Assembly (NCBI GenBank): GCA_015231795.1
Contig: JADGAX010000003.1
Coordinates: forward strand, 372,001-436,000
Reading direction: 5' to 3'
DNA length: 64,000 bases
Source: Alphaproteobacteria bacterium
Lineage (GTDB): Bacteria; Pseudomonadota; Alphaproteobacteria; Rhodospirillales; WMHbin7
Shown: positions 43,265 to 51,735 of the stretch, one piece after another
How positions within the stretch are numbered: position 1 is the first letter of the stretch
Layout: each line of letters opens with the position of its first letter
Notes under the pieces: model-generated
Databases searched by the model: none
Seen by the model: only the letters and a program-made list of their open reading frames with translations
What the model was told of the DNA's origin: nothing
Translations under genes and position numbers: made by a program

Positions 43265-43293
43265 TTGCAAATGAGAATAGATGTCAATATTAT
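43265..43293. promoter_or_regulatory. Possible Fur-type box before the CDF gene
   Basis: TTGCAAATGAGAATAG begins an AT-rich block 50-75 bases upstream of the transporter start. It combines TGCAAAT (alphaproteobacterial Fur half-site) with ATGAGAAT (classical Fur half-site). The second half is weak (TCAATATTAT). Suggestive only. Confidence 0.35.
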
Positions 43294-43341
43294 CTAGCCT
43301 CAGAGCTGAGGCATGGGGCCTTGACGGGGAGTCTTTTGGGA

Positions 43342-43968
43342 ATGGCCAGTTGCTGCGAAAACAAGAGTTGCGAGATCAGCGCTCTGAAGGCCAGACATGC
43401 GCGCGTCCTTTGGGCCGTCCTGGCCATCAACGCCACCATGTTTTTCGTAGAAGTATCGGCGGGCATCTTGGCCAGTTCAACCTCGTTGCTCGCGGATTCG
43501 CTCGATATGCTGGGCGATTCCCTGGTTTACGGATTCAGCCTGTTCGTGCTGTCCCGCTCGGAACATTGGCAGGCCGTCGCCGCCCTTGGCAAAGGCATCT
43601 TCATGCTTCTGTTCGGGCTCGGCGTCCTGGGGGAGGCTATCTACAAGATTCTCAATCCGGTGATGCCGGGTGTCGAGACGATGGGGATTGTGGGTGGTCT
43701 GGCCCTGGCCGCCAACCTGATTTGCTTTTATCTTCTCTACAGCCATCGGGAAGACAATCTGAATATGAGTTCGACTTGGCTTTGTTCCAGAAACGACTTG
43801 ATCGCCAATTCCGCCGTTTTGCTGGCGGCCTTTGGCGGTTATGCTCTCAGCTCGCGCTGGCCCGACATCATCGTCGGCGGATTGATCGCCTGTCTCTTTC
43901 TAAACTCGTCGTTTGGCGTGCTCGGCCGCTCTGTTCAAGCGGTGCGCCAGCAGGCAAGACCCGCATAA
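43342..43968 (+). CDS. Membrane-only cation diffusion facilitator
   Basis: A 208-residue CDF-type transporter without the C-terminal cytoplasmic domain. Six membrane segments are visible. The metal-site residues read DSLDMLGD in segment 2 and RNDLIANS in segment 5, so Asp replaces the usual His. The N-terminus begins ASCCENKSCE, a possible metal-binding cysteine cluster. Start at ATG 43342. It differs from MamB and MamM in lacking the regulatory domain. It may be a third island CDF (as MamV is in some strains) or a general heavy-metal exporter. Confidence 0.8.
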   Translation: MASCCENKSCEISALKARHARVLWAVLAINATMFFVEVSAGILASSTSLLADSLDMLGDSLVYGFSLFVLSRSEHWQAVAALGKGIFMLLFGLGVLGEAIYKILNPVMPGVETMGIVGGLALAANLICFYLLYSHREDNLNMSSTWLCSRNDLIANSAVLLAAFGGYALSSRWPDIIVGGLIACLFLNSSFGVLGRSVQAVRQQARPA

Positions 43969-44039
43969 AGACCTTGCTCAGCCCGCGTTCAGATTGGACG
44001 CTATAGTTTAGCGTCAATAAGGCGGGACAGAGCAGGGGC

Positions 44040-45143
44040 ATGAGCGGCGACGACATCAAGATTCAGGTTTGGGATCCGTTCATCCGCATCTTTCATTGGC
44101 TGAGCGTTCTTGGCGTGCTCCTTGCCTCGGGGACGGGGTTCCTGCTCTCCGACCCTTGGCTGGGCCTTCATGTCGCGGTGGGATGCGCCCTTGCCGTTTT
44201 GCTGGCGACCCGCTTTTTCTGGGGTTATGTCGGTTCGCAGTATGGTCTGTTTTCCAGCTTTCCCCTGCGCCGACAGGAAATCTTGCATCACTTGCTGGAT
44301 CTGACGCTGCTTCGTCCAAGACATTATTTGGGCCACACCCCGCTGGGATTGGTGATGGTCGTAACCTTGATGACGGTCATGGCCGTCGTGGTTGTGACCG
44401 GCATCCTCGTCTTGAGCGGAGAGGAAAGGCAGGGCCCTCTGGCCGGCGCCGTTCCCTACGTGATCGGGCATCACGCCAAGGTGTTGCACGGCCTTTCCAC
44501 GCTTGCCTTGCTGGCGCTGGCCGCCCTTCATGTGGTTGGGGTTCTGGCGGAGAGCCTTCTGACAAAACAGAATCTGCCCAAGGCCATGATCGACGGCAAA
44601 AAGGAAGCGGCCTTTCATATTCCTTATGCCGCGCGGCGATCCTGGGGCCAAGCCGCCAAGCGCCTGGGACAGGCCGCTCTTCTGGGACTCGCCCTTGCGT
44701 TGCTGGCGCTGCTGTTTCCGCCGCCACCCACGATCACGCTAACCTCAAACTATGTGCGCCATTGCGGAAGTTGCCACGATCCTTTTCATCCAAGCCTGCT
44801 GTCCAGCCCGGCCTGGCAGGCCATTGTCGGCAATCTTCCCCTTCATTTTGGAAAGCATGTGGCGCCTGTCTCTGACGAGCTGTCCGAGATTATGGGGTGG
44901 CTGTTGGCCCATGCCGCCGAGACGGCCAGTACCGAGCCCGCCTTTGCCATCGGCAGCGCTTCGACGTTGGAAGCGCCCAGAATCACGGCGACTCCCTTCT
45001 GGAGAATGAAGCACCAAGCCATCGAGGAGGCAAAATTCTTTGCTGCCGGGGGGGCGTTGCGCTGCTCAGGCTGCCATGCCGACGCATCAAGCGGCACCTT
45101 CGCGGATCAGGCCATCGACAGCAAGCCGCCAAACCCTCGCTGA
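44040..45143 (+). CDS. Cytochrome b561-type protein fused to diheme cytochrome c (DHC-like)
   Basis: 367 residues. The N-terminal part (about 1-225) has the b-type membrane fold of Ni/Fe-hydrogenase cytochrome b subunits, with candidate heme histidines H19, H44, H150 and H164. After a fifth hydrophobic segment the C-terminal periplasmic part carries two c-type heme motifs, CGSCH (242-246) and CSGCH (342-346). Its first motif region (HCGSCHDPFHPSLL ... LHFG) resembles DHC diheme cytochromes. DHC and b561 genes are usually separate neighbours, so this is a fusion. It should move electrons between quinol and periplasmic acceptors, possibly magnetochrome proteins. Confidence 0.82.
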   Translation: MSGDDIKIQVWDPFIRIFHWLSVLGVLLASGTGFLLSDPWLGLHVAVGCALAVLLATRFFWGYVGSQYGLFSSFPLRRQEILHHLLDLTLLRPRHYLGHTPLGLVMVVTLMTVMAVVVVTGILVLSGEERQGPLAGAVPYVIGHHAKVLHGLSTLALLALAALHVVGVLAESLLTKQNLPKAMIDGKKEAAFHIPYAARRSWGQAAKRLGQAALLGLALALLALLFPPPPTITLTSNYVRHCGSCHDPFHPSLLSSPAWQAIVGNLPLHFGKHVAPVSDELSEIMGWLLAHAAETASTEPAFAIGSASTLEAPRITATPFWRMKHQAIEEAKFFAAGGALRCSGCHADASSGTFADQAIDSKPPNPR

Positions 45144-45274
45144 TGTCAGCGGTCTTTCACAGCGAGAAGGCGCGCCAGGATTTATCGCGGGGCACATCCA
45201 GTGTCCCGATCCGGAAGTTCGTGAGATTTGAAACGAGCGATTTTCGAGCTTCCGGATCGATAAGGACACTCTAG

Positions 45275-46589
45275 CAGGCTGCTGAAAAACCCCTGGCATT
45301 GATCCTTTGGCCGTGATTCACTTTTTGTGACGGCCAAGGGGGGAACGAGATGGCGGATCGGACGGGCAGACGGGCAGCCTTTTCAGTTACGTCCATCTTG
45401 AAGAGCGGGTTCCGAAGAAGCACCACCTGCGCCTTATCCGCGATCTGGTGAACGAGACGCTGGCCGGGCTGGATGCTGAGTTTGACCGGCTTTACGCCGA
45501 CGAGGGACGTCCTTCGATTGCGCCGGAGCGCCTACTGCGTGCCAGCCTGTTGCAGATGCTGTATACGATTCGCTCGGAACGCCAGTTGATGGACCGTATC
45601 GAGTTCGACATGCTTTTCCGCTGGTTCGCAGGGCTGGGGATCGACGATCCGGTGTGGGACCCCAGCACCTTTTTCAAGAACCGCGACCGGCTTCTGACGG
45701 CGGATGTGGCGCAAGGATTTCTCTCTGGCCTGTTGTCGAACTCGCGGGTGAAGCGGCATTTGTCGCATGAGCATTTCTTGGTGGACGGCACATTGCTGGA
45801 CGCCTGGGCGTCGATGAAGAGCTTCCAGCCCAAGGACAGCCCTGTCGATCCGTCTGGGCCGGGGTGCAATGCCGAGCGCGATTTCAAGGGCGAGAAGCGT
45901 TTGAACGAGACGCACGCCAGCACCACCGATCCCGACGCCCGCCTGTATCGTAAGGGCAGTGGGCAGGCCAGCCGCCTGTGCTATATGGGCCATGCGCTGA
46001 TGGAGAACCGCAATGGCCTGGCCGTGGGCGGCGAGGTCACGCATGCCACCGGCACGACGGAACGCGATGCGGCGCTTTCGATGCTCGACGCCGCCGGATG
46101 CCCCAAGCGCCGGATCACATTGGGCGGCGACAAGGGCTATGACGCAAGCGAGTTCATCGGCGATCTGCGCGACAGGAACGTAACGCCGCACATCGCCATC
46201 AACGGGTATGAAACGAAAGCCGGAAAGAAGCGCAAGACCGCCATAGATGGCGCATGACGCGTCATCCGGGCTACGCCATCAGCCAGGTCATCCGCAAGCG
46301 GATCGAGGAAATCTTCGGCTGGAGCAAGACCACCGGCGGGCTGGTCAAGGTGAAGGTACGCGGGCTGGCGAAAGTGCAGGCCGTCTTCACCATGGCGCTC
46401 GTCGCCTAGAATCTGGTCCGCATCCCGAAACTGGTGTCCAACACAGGATAATTGCGTCCGAACCGGGGCGATTGAACCGGAAATAACCCCAGAAGCCGCA
46501 AAATGCGGCGCCAAAAAGGCCGAAATCCCCGGCCAATGGCACAGAAGGGGGGAAGGCGGCGCCAAACAGAAGGGCTTTTCAGCAGCCTG
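45275..46589 (+). mobile_element. IS5-family insertion sequence, decayed
   Basis: A 1,315-base element bounded by inverted ends CAGGCTGCTGAAAA (14 exact bases, then one mismatch) and flanked on both sides by CTAG (45271-45274 and 46590-46593). A CTAG target duplication fits the YTAR preference of the IS5 family. The transposase inside is broken at several points, so the element cannot move itself. It separates the cytochrome fusion gene from the pentapeptide gene. Confidence 0.88.
45350..46451 (+). pseudogene. IS5-family transposase, frameshifted
   Basis: The protein can be followed in three frames. The ATG at 45350 is in one frame. The main body (SLFSYVHLEERVPKKHHLRLIRDLVNE and so on) runs in a second frame to 46255. 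The C-terminal part (TRHPGYAISQVIRKRIEE) lies in a third. Each step equals loss of one base, near 45350-45355 and near 46249. A TAG at 46407-46409 then interrupts the MALVAYNLVRIPKL end at the Tyr codon. At least three lesions make this a pseudogene. Confidence 0.88.
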
Positions 46590-46606
46590 CTAGAAAACAT
46601 TTGACC

Positions 46607-48406
46607 CTAGGCCGTTCCCGAGACCTCGCGGTTGCGCACGCGATAGCACAGCACGTCGACGCTGGGACCTGACTGATCCGAAGACAGCGTCCACTTGCGG
46701 GTTACCGGCTCGAACACGAAGAGTTCCTTGTCGGTGGCGGCGTTCGAGAAGAGCTCTTCCAGAATGAGAACCTCGCCCGAGGTGGCGATGGGGCGCAGGC
46801 GGGCCGCCGGGCTGATCGAATTCAGAAGAAGGTCGCTGTGGCCGGTTTCATCCATGTCGGTGCGTATCGTGGCAAAGCCCCAATTCACACAGACGCTTGA
46901 ATCTACCTTCATGTCGCGCAAGATGTTGATGTAAAGACCGGCGCAGCGTAACGCGTCCGTCGGATTCTCGAATCCGGCGATGATGCTGCTATCCTTGGTG
47001 GCCATGGATATCTGCGTCTTAACGCCAAAAAAGATTTTGTTGTACTGCATGAGCAGATCCACCAGCAGACGTCTTTCCTCTTTCGTCTTGCGGCTGAAGG
47101 GCTCGGAATACAGCATCAAGATGGCCAAATCCTTGCGCTCGTAGGTGTAGAAGCCCTCATCCGCCTCTTCCTCTGGTGCCGGGGCTGGTGCCGGGGCAAG
47201 CTGTGGATGAACCACCGGGGCTTGCTGCGCAGTTGCAGGCTCTGGCGCGGGCGATGTCTCTGCAGGGATGGCAGCGTTGGCCGGGGCCATCTCCAGGAGC
47301 GCTTCGGCAAGAACGGGCGGGGCCTCGGGCTCTGCTGGAACGACGATCTCGGCAGGAGTGGGGGCGTGCTCGGCAGCCAGGGAAGCGACGGTTTTAACCG
47401 GCTCGGGCTCCTTGGGAAGCGAGGGCTGCCGGGCCTCTTCAACGGGAGGCGACGGGGGCTCGGCAACGGGGACTTGCCGGGCGATTTCCTCAGCGGACTC
47501 GGGTGCTGTTATCGGCGGCGAAGGCTGTCTGGCCTCGAGGGGGGCGGATTCAAGTTGGGGCGCTTCGGCTGTCGGAGCCTCCAGCGTTTCCATAAGTGAG
47601 GCGGATTCTGGCTCGGATGCGGCTATCTTTGTATCTGTCGGCGCAATTTCGGGCGCTACGGATTCGTTTGTCTCGACCCTGGAAGATGTTGGGGCCTGCG
47701 CCTCTCCTTCCTGCTTAAGCGATTTTTCTTCTTTGCCCTTGCCGGGTTGACCGGCATCGAAATCAAGCTCGCCGGTTTCGTCGTCGCCGCCATCCGCGTC
47801 ATCGTCCGAATACGGGCGCCGCCGGCCGCCAACGCGATAGTCGCGGATGATGGCGCCACTCATATTGGCGCCATCGAACTTGGCGCCGCTGGTATCGGCA
47901 TCCGTCAGCATAGCGCCGCCCAGGTCGGCCTCGCGTAGATCTGTTCCGGCCAAAATCGCCCGGGTCAGATTGGCGCCGGTCAGCTTGGCTCCGACAAGCC
48001 GCGCCCCCGCCAGATTCGCCCCCGTCAGATCGGCACCGGAAAGATTGATCTTTCCCACCAGGCTGGCGCCGGCCAAATTCACCCTGCGCAGACAAGCCCC
48101 TGAAAGATTGGCCCGCAAAAGATAGGCGCCTGCGATGGTTGCTCCTTCGAGATAGGCCCCAGAGAGATTGACTTCATCCATATTCGCGCCAGCCAGATTG
48201 GCCAGCCGCAAATTCGCCCCAGAAAGGTCAGCCTTGCGCAGATTGGCCAAAGACAGGACGGCGCCCGTGAGGTCCATTCCGGCAAGATCGGCGCCTTTCA
48301 GATCGGCACCGGCCAGATCGGGCAGAACATCGGGCTCCTGCTGGCGCCACGCATTCCAGCGGCCAGCCCCCTGTCCTACAACATGTAGATGATGAACGTT
48401 CGTCAT
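46607..48406 (-). CDS. Pentapeptide-repeat protein with degenerate nucleotidyl-cyclase-like C-terminus
   Basis: 599 residues. Residues about 30-185 form some 30 pentapeptide repeats of A(D/N)LxG type, which fold as a four-sided beta-helix. A long Pro/Glu/Ala-rich linker (about 210-415) follows. The C-terminal 170 residues have a class III cyclase-like fold: NWGFATIRTDMDETGHSDLL, NSISPAARLRPIATSGEVLI and a closing strand. The metal-binding aspartates of true cyclases are not evident, so it is probably a sensor or binding module. It begins 17 bases past the IS5 element. It is not a known mam gene. Confidence 0.75.
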   Translation of the reverse strand: MTNVHHLHVVGQGAGRWNAWRQQEPDVLPDLAGADLKGADLAGMDLTGAVLSLANLRKADLSGANLRLANLAGANMDEVNLSGAYLEGATIAGAYLLRANLSGACLRRVNLAGASLVGKINLSGADLTGANLAGARLVGAKLTGANLTRAILAGTDLREADLGGAMLTDADTSGAKFDGANMSGAIIRDYRVGGRRRPYSDDDADGGDDETGELDFDAGQPGKGKEEKSLKQEGEAQAPTSSRVETNESVAPEIAPTDTKIAASEPESASLMETLEAPTAEAPQLESAPLEARQPSPPITAPESAEEIARQVPVAEPPSPPVEEARQPSLPKEPEPVKTVASLAAEHAPTPAEIVVPAEPEAPPVLAEALLEMAPANAAIPAETSPAPEPATAQQAPVVHPQLAPAPAPAPEEEADEGFYTYERKDLAILMLYSEPFSRKTKEERRLLVDLLMQYNKIFFGVKTQISMATKDSSIIAGFENPTDALRCAGLYINILRDMKVDSSVCVNWGFATIRTDMDETGHSDLLLNSISPAARLRPIATSGEVLILEELFSNAATDKELFVFEPVTRKWTLSSDQSGPSVDVLCYRVRNREVSGTA

Positions 48407-48806
48407 GCCCCCGTCCGGAATAGCCCTTCGTCGCTAAGGTAAACTGATATTCCGAAGCTTTATGGATTAGCCCTTCTTGGATTGAACCACAATATCTCGT
48501 TAGGGTCCAGCGTTGAGAACAACAATTTGATGTGTTGATTGCTTCTCGAAGCCCCGCGTTTCAGATGCGGGCGCTTGGCTCCGAAAGGCCTGGGAAGCTT
48601 CTTTGCGCCATCCCAGCGCTTGTGGTGCGACGATCGACGATGAGGCCGCTACCCCCCGGCAGGGATCAAGGGCGGACCGGAGTCGGGGCGGGAGCCGGGG
48701 GCAGGGGGGCCTGAGCCCGTGTCGGAGCAGGGATATTGACAGCTCCCGCCGCCAACGTTATTCTATTTGCAAATAAATCGCACTCGCATATCTGGGGGCT
48801 AAGGTC
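48407..48806. promoter_or_regulatory. 400-base non-coding gap with a possible Fur-type box
   Basis: No convincing gene is present between the divergent pentapeptide gene and the small protein at 48807. At 48768-48782, TGCAAATAAATCGCA is nearly a perfect dyad of the TGCRAAT-N-ATTYGCA type reported for alphaproteobacterial Fur proteins, with one mismatch. It lies 25 bases before the next start, over the likely promoter. The rest is GC-rich with no visible structure. Confidence 0.4.
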
Positions 48807-49079
48807 ATGAAGACGCAAGCAGCTATCTCGGGCCGTCAAGCGAACCGCCAGAGATTTAGTGCAGCAACGGAGTCGGCCGCGGGAATTGGCGTCGGCGCCG
48901 CAGGTGCTGCGGTCGTGAAGGCCAAGGGATTGCTTCTCCTTGGCAAGGGGGCCGTTGTTGCTCTCGGCGCCGCAGCCGCTGGGCCGCTTGGTGTCGGGCT
49001 CGCCGTCGGAACCCTGGCGGCGCTTCTTTATGGCGCCAACGCCATGCGCTCAAGCGATCCGTTCAGGCAACTGGCTTAG
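48807..49079 (+). CDS. Small Gly/Ala-rich hydrophobic protein resembling the Mms6/MamG core
   Basis: A 90-residue protein. A basic N-terminus is followed by two hydrophobic Gly/Ala-rich segments: LLLLGKGAVVALGAAAAGPLGV and GLAVGTLAALLYGANAMR. The pattern LLxGKG...LG...GPL...LYG parallels the core of the MamG-like protein at 34715 (LLTGKGVCLGLGLG...GPLLLG...LYG), without the strict Leu-Gly alternation. It may be a divergent magnetosome membrane protein at the island border. The ATG at 48807 follows GGGGGCTAAGG. Confidence 0.5.
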   Translation: MKTQAAISGRQANRQRFSAATESAAGIGVGAAGAAVVKAKGLLLLGKGAVVALGAAAAGPLGVGLAVGTLAALLYGANAMRSSDPFRQLA

Positions 49080-49348
49080 GGCCGGATTTTTCCAGGCCAG
49101 CCTGGTCCAAGGTTGGGGGCAAGCTCAGATGCCATTGGGACTCTACCTGGGGCAGGATGAAACTTGGGTCTCTGGTCAAATGAGCTGGCGTGGATCAGCG
49201 CGGTGCTGGGAGTTCGCTCCTGCTTCAGCCGGAAAAGGCTGGAAGGCTCACGGAGCTTAATGAACGCTCCCGCCCGCAATGCGCTGGTGACAGATTTCGA
49301 AGATCTGATCGGGATTTTGTTGCTGCCCGATCCGAACAACCGCTCTGG

Positions 49349-50047
49349 TTATTCTCCTTTGTATCTGTGACGCAGAGAATACATGCGAAACGATCCGTAG
49401 CCTTTTGCGCTGTCCAGGCATCCGACATAGTCACAATTAAACCTCTCGCTTGCCTCCAGATACAGCTGAGCTGCGAATTCTTCCGTTACGTAGACATAAC
49501 CAGGGGGGGTAATTGGTTCGATACGTGCCGCACGGACGATATCACCTCCAAAGAATTTCTGATAACCCGTCACGGGATCGCGCATGGAATAGACCGCGCC
49601 GACATGGGCGGAAACCCTAAGCGCCAAAGGAGGAAGGCCGTGAAAATCGATCCGCTGCATGCTCTTGATCAATTCCAGTCCACATTCTGCTGCTGCAGCA
49701 ATATCCGTAAAGGCAATATAGAGACCATCTCCCGCCGTTTCTCGGTAAGCGACTTTGTCCTCGAAGGGGGCAATGCTCTTGGCAAAGCCGCCCAGGACGC
49801 GATCGACGAATATGGGGATCGCATCCTCCTCGATTTTCGAAGAACCCTTTACGTCGGCAAACAAAAGCGACTTTAGGACCATAGGCGTGCCGACCATCTC
49901 CTCGGGTTTCGGTCTGCGACGACAACGCGTGGAGATAACGGTCTGCCGACGACCGATCCGTCCCCACTTCAGGACATCGAAATCCGTTTCAGTGAGTTGG
50001 CTGGCAGGCTGCCCATCCCAGTCGTCGCCCTGTCGAAAGTGGTCCAT
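49349..50047 (-). pseudogene. Class III nucleotidyl cyclase, 5' end removed by IS3 insertion
   Basis: The frame encodes a cyclase catalytic domain: LLFADVKGSSKI (metal-binding Asp), the AGDGLYIAF central hairpin (second metal-binding Asp), and a later FFGGDIVRAARIEP. The upstream end runs straight into the left end of the IS3 element: the only ATG (50047) lies inside the IS. The original N-terminus and promoter are therefore lost. The catalytic domain itself looks intact. The upstream remnant (GQPASQLTETDFDVLKWG) suggests a larger multidomain protein originally. Confidence 0.7.
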
Positions 50048-50088
50048 CCTTAGAGTTAGGATTGGCCCATTGATACAGGAGAAAAAGC

Positions 50089-50367
50089 ATGTCCCGTCAG
50101 AGATATACGCCGGAACAGATCATCGGGAAGCTGCGTGAGGCCGAGATCGCGACCGCCAAGGGCGGCACGGTATCGGACGCTTGCCGTCAGATCGGTGTAA
50201 CCGAACAGACCTTCTGCCGCTGGCGCAAGGAGTACGGCGGCCTGAAGGTCGATCAGGCCCGCCGGTTGAAGGAACTTGAGCAGGAGAACCTGCGGCTGAA
50301 GAAGCTGGTGGCCGACCTTTCCTTGGACAAACAGATTCTGGCCGAGGCGTCGAAGGTCAATTTTTAA
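50089..50367 (+). CDS. IS3-family transposase OrfA
   Basis: A 92-residue helix-turn-helix protein (YTPEQIIGKLREAE, then VSDACRQIGVTEQTFCRWRKEYGG) with a leucine-zipper-like end (LKELEQENLRLKKLVADLSL). This is OrfA of the IS3 family, which binds the element ends. Its frame relative to OrfB fits programmed -1 frameshifting to make the OrfAB transposase; AATTTTTAAG near 50359 is a candidate slippery site. Confidence 0.95.
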   Translation: MSRQRYTPEQIIGKLREAEIATAKGGTVSDACRQIGVTEQTFCRWRKEYGGLKVDQARRLKELEQENLRLKKLVADLSLDKQILAEASKVNF

Positions 50368-50399
50368 GTCCCTCCCGCCGCCGGATTTGCATTGAGCAG

Positions 50400-51257
50400 G
50401 TGCGCCAAGAGCTCGGGGTTTCCGAGCGGCGCGCCTGCCAGGTTATCGGCCAGCATCGTTCGACACAACGCAAGCCGCCCAAGAACGACGAACAGGAAAA
50501 GCGTCTGACGGCGGACATCGTCGAACTGGCCCGGCAATACGGACGTTACGGCTACCGGCGCGTTCACGCCCTGCTTTTACAGGCGGGTTGGGATGTCAGC
50601 CTTTCGGTGGTCGAGCGCATCTGGCGGCGGGAGGGTCTCAAGGTTCCGGCAAGACAGCCGAAGCGCAAGCGCCTGTGGCTGAACGATGGCTCGTGCATCA
50701 GGCTCCGGCCCGAGTTCGCCGGCCATGTCTGGAGCTATGACTTCGTGGAAGACCGCACTCACAATGGCAGGAAGTTTCGCATGCTGAACATCGTCGACGA
50801 ATATTCCAAGGAATGCCTGGCTATCGTGCCGCAGCGCCGCTTTCCGTCCGAGGACGTGCTGGCGGTGCTGGCCGATCATTTCATCGAGCGCGGCCCGCCC
50901 TTCCATATACGGTCCGACAACGGGCCTGAGTTCATTGCAAGGGCTTTGCGCAAATGGCTGGGCAAGATCGGTGTCAGAACGCTGTACATCGAACCCGGCA
51001 GTCCGTGGGAGAACGGCTATATCGAAAGCTTTAACGCCAGGCTGCGTGACGAACTGCTGAACGGCGAAATCTTCTACACGCTGGGAGAGGCGCGCATCAT
51101 CACCGCCATATGGCGCGAACATTACAATAAGGTGCGTCCGCACAGTACGCTGGGCTATCGTCCGCCTGCGCCGGAAGCGATCCTGCCAAGCTGGACGTCC
51201 GGCTCCGCTACGCTCCGCCGAACGCCCAGCTTGGCATCAGGGGGCGTCTTGAACTAA
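50400..51257 (+). CDS. IS3-family transposase OrfB (DDE integrase domain)
   Basis: A 285-residue OrfB with an HTH_21-type N-terminus and an rve integrase core. The DDE residues lie in WSYDFV, RSDNGPEF and ENGYIESF. No stop or frameshift interrupts it, so together with OrfA the element may still be active. The last 25 residues after PEAILP are Ser/Thr-rich and lie near the IS end. Confidence 0.95.
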   Translation: MRQELGVSERRACQVIGQHRSTQRKPPKNDEQEKRLTADIVELARQYGRYGYRRVHALLLQAGWDVSLSVVERIWRREGLKVPARQPKRKRLWLNDGSCIRLRPEFAGHVWSYDFVEDRTHNGRKFRMLNIVDEYSKECLAIVPQRRFPSEDVLAVLADHFIERGPPFHIRSDNGPEFIARALRKWLGKIGVRTLYIEPGSPWENGYIESFNARLRDELLNGEIFYTLGEARIITAIWREHYNKVRPHSTLGYRPPAPEAILPSWTSGSATLRRTPSLASGGVLN

Positions 51258-51274
51258 CATAGCACCCGGACCAC

Positions 51275-51730
51275 TCATCGCAGGCAGTCCAGATTTGATC
51301 TGTTTCCGCTGTCCAGTCCATCGAGCAAGCGATCGACCTCGTCCTGGTCGAAGCCGAGCAGCGACAGGTCGATTTCCTCGTCGGCAAGAGCCTGAAGCTC
51401 GGCGGCCAGCAACTCCTCGTCCCAACCCGCGTTCAAGGCCAGCTTGTTGTCGGCGATGATGTAGGCCCGGCGCTGCGCTTCGGTCAGATGGTCGAGGACG
51501 ACCACCGGCACGGTGTCCAGCCCCAGCTGGCTTGCAGCGGCAAGCCGACCGTGACCGGCGATGACGTTGCCCTGGCCGTCGGCGAGGATGGGCACGGTCC
51601 ATCCGAATTCGATCATGCTGGCGGCGATCTGCGCCACCTGGCCGTCCGAATGGGTCCGCGCGTTGCGCTCATAAAGGCGCAGCCGGTCGATCGGCCAGTG
51701 CTCGACCGCGTCGGGAAAATGCAGGGACAT
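51275..51730 (-). CDS. ParB-like nuclease-domain protein, 3' truncated at the IS3 junction
   Basis: A 151-residue ParB/Srx-fold domain (NARTHSDGQVAQIAASM, then GHGRLAAASQLGLDTVPVVVLDHL and DNKLALNAGWDEELLA). Proteins of this kind in prophages normally continue into a DNA methyltransferase. Here the frame stops at the edge of the IS3 element, so the C-terminal part is missing. It marks the left end of the prophage-like module. The ATG at 51730 fits the family start (SLHFPDAVEHW). Confidence 0.8.
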   Translation of the reverse strand: MSLHFPDAVEHWPIDRLRLYERNARTHSDGQVAQIAASMIEFGWTVPILADGQGNVIAGHGRLAAASQLGLDTVPVVVLDHLTEAQRRAYIIADNKLALNAGWDEELLAAELQALADEEIDLSLLGFDQDEVDRLLDGLDSGNRSNLDCLR

Positions 51731-51735
51731 GGGGT

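Larger units (their letters stand above)
50040..51273 (+). mobile_element. IS3-family insertion sequence (IS407-like), complete
   Basis: About 1,234 bases with ends TGGTCC...GGACCA (both preceded or followed by AG/CT, so the matching ends may extend to AGTGGTCC). It contains orfA and orfB in the usual overlapping-frame arrangement with all catalytic residues. No matching target duplication is seen (GAAAG on the left, CTCAT on the right), which points to a deletion or recombination at one end after insertion. Confidence 0.85.

Noticed and set aside
48532-48714. Sixty-residue frame in the gap before 48807
   Set aside because: Arg/Gly/Pro-rich with no start context or similarity to the neighbours; likely chance.
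49076-49339. Short frames in both strands between the small hydrophobic protein and the cyclase remnant
   Set aside because: No ribosome site, no recognisable domain, and overlapping frames of similar quality; treated as non-coding.
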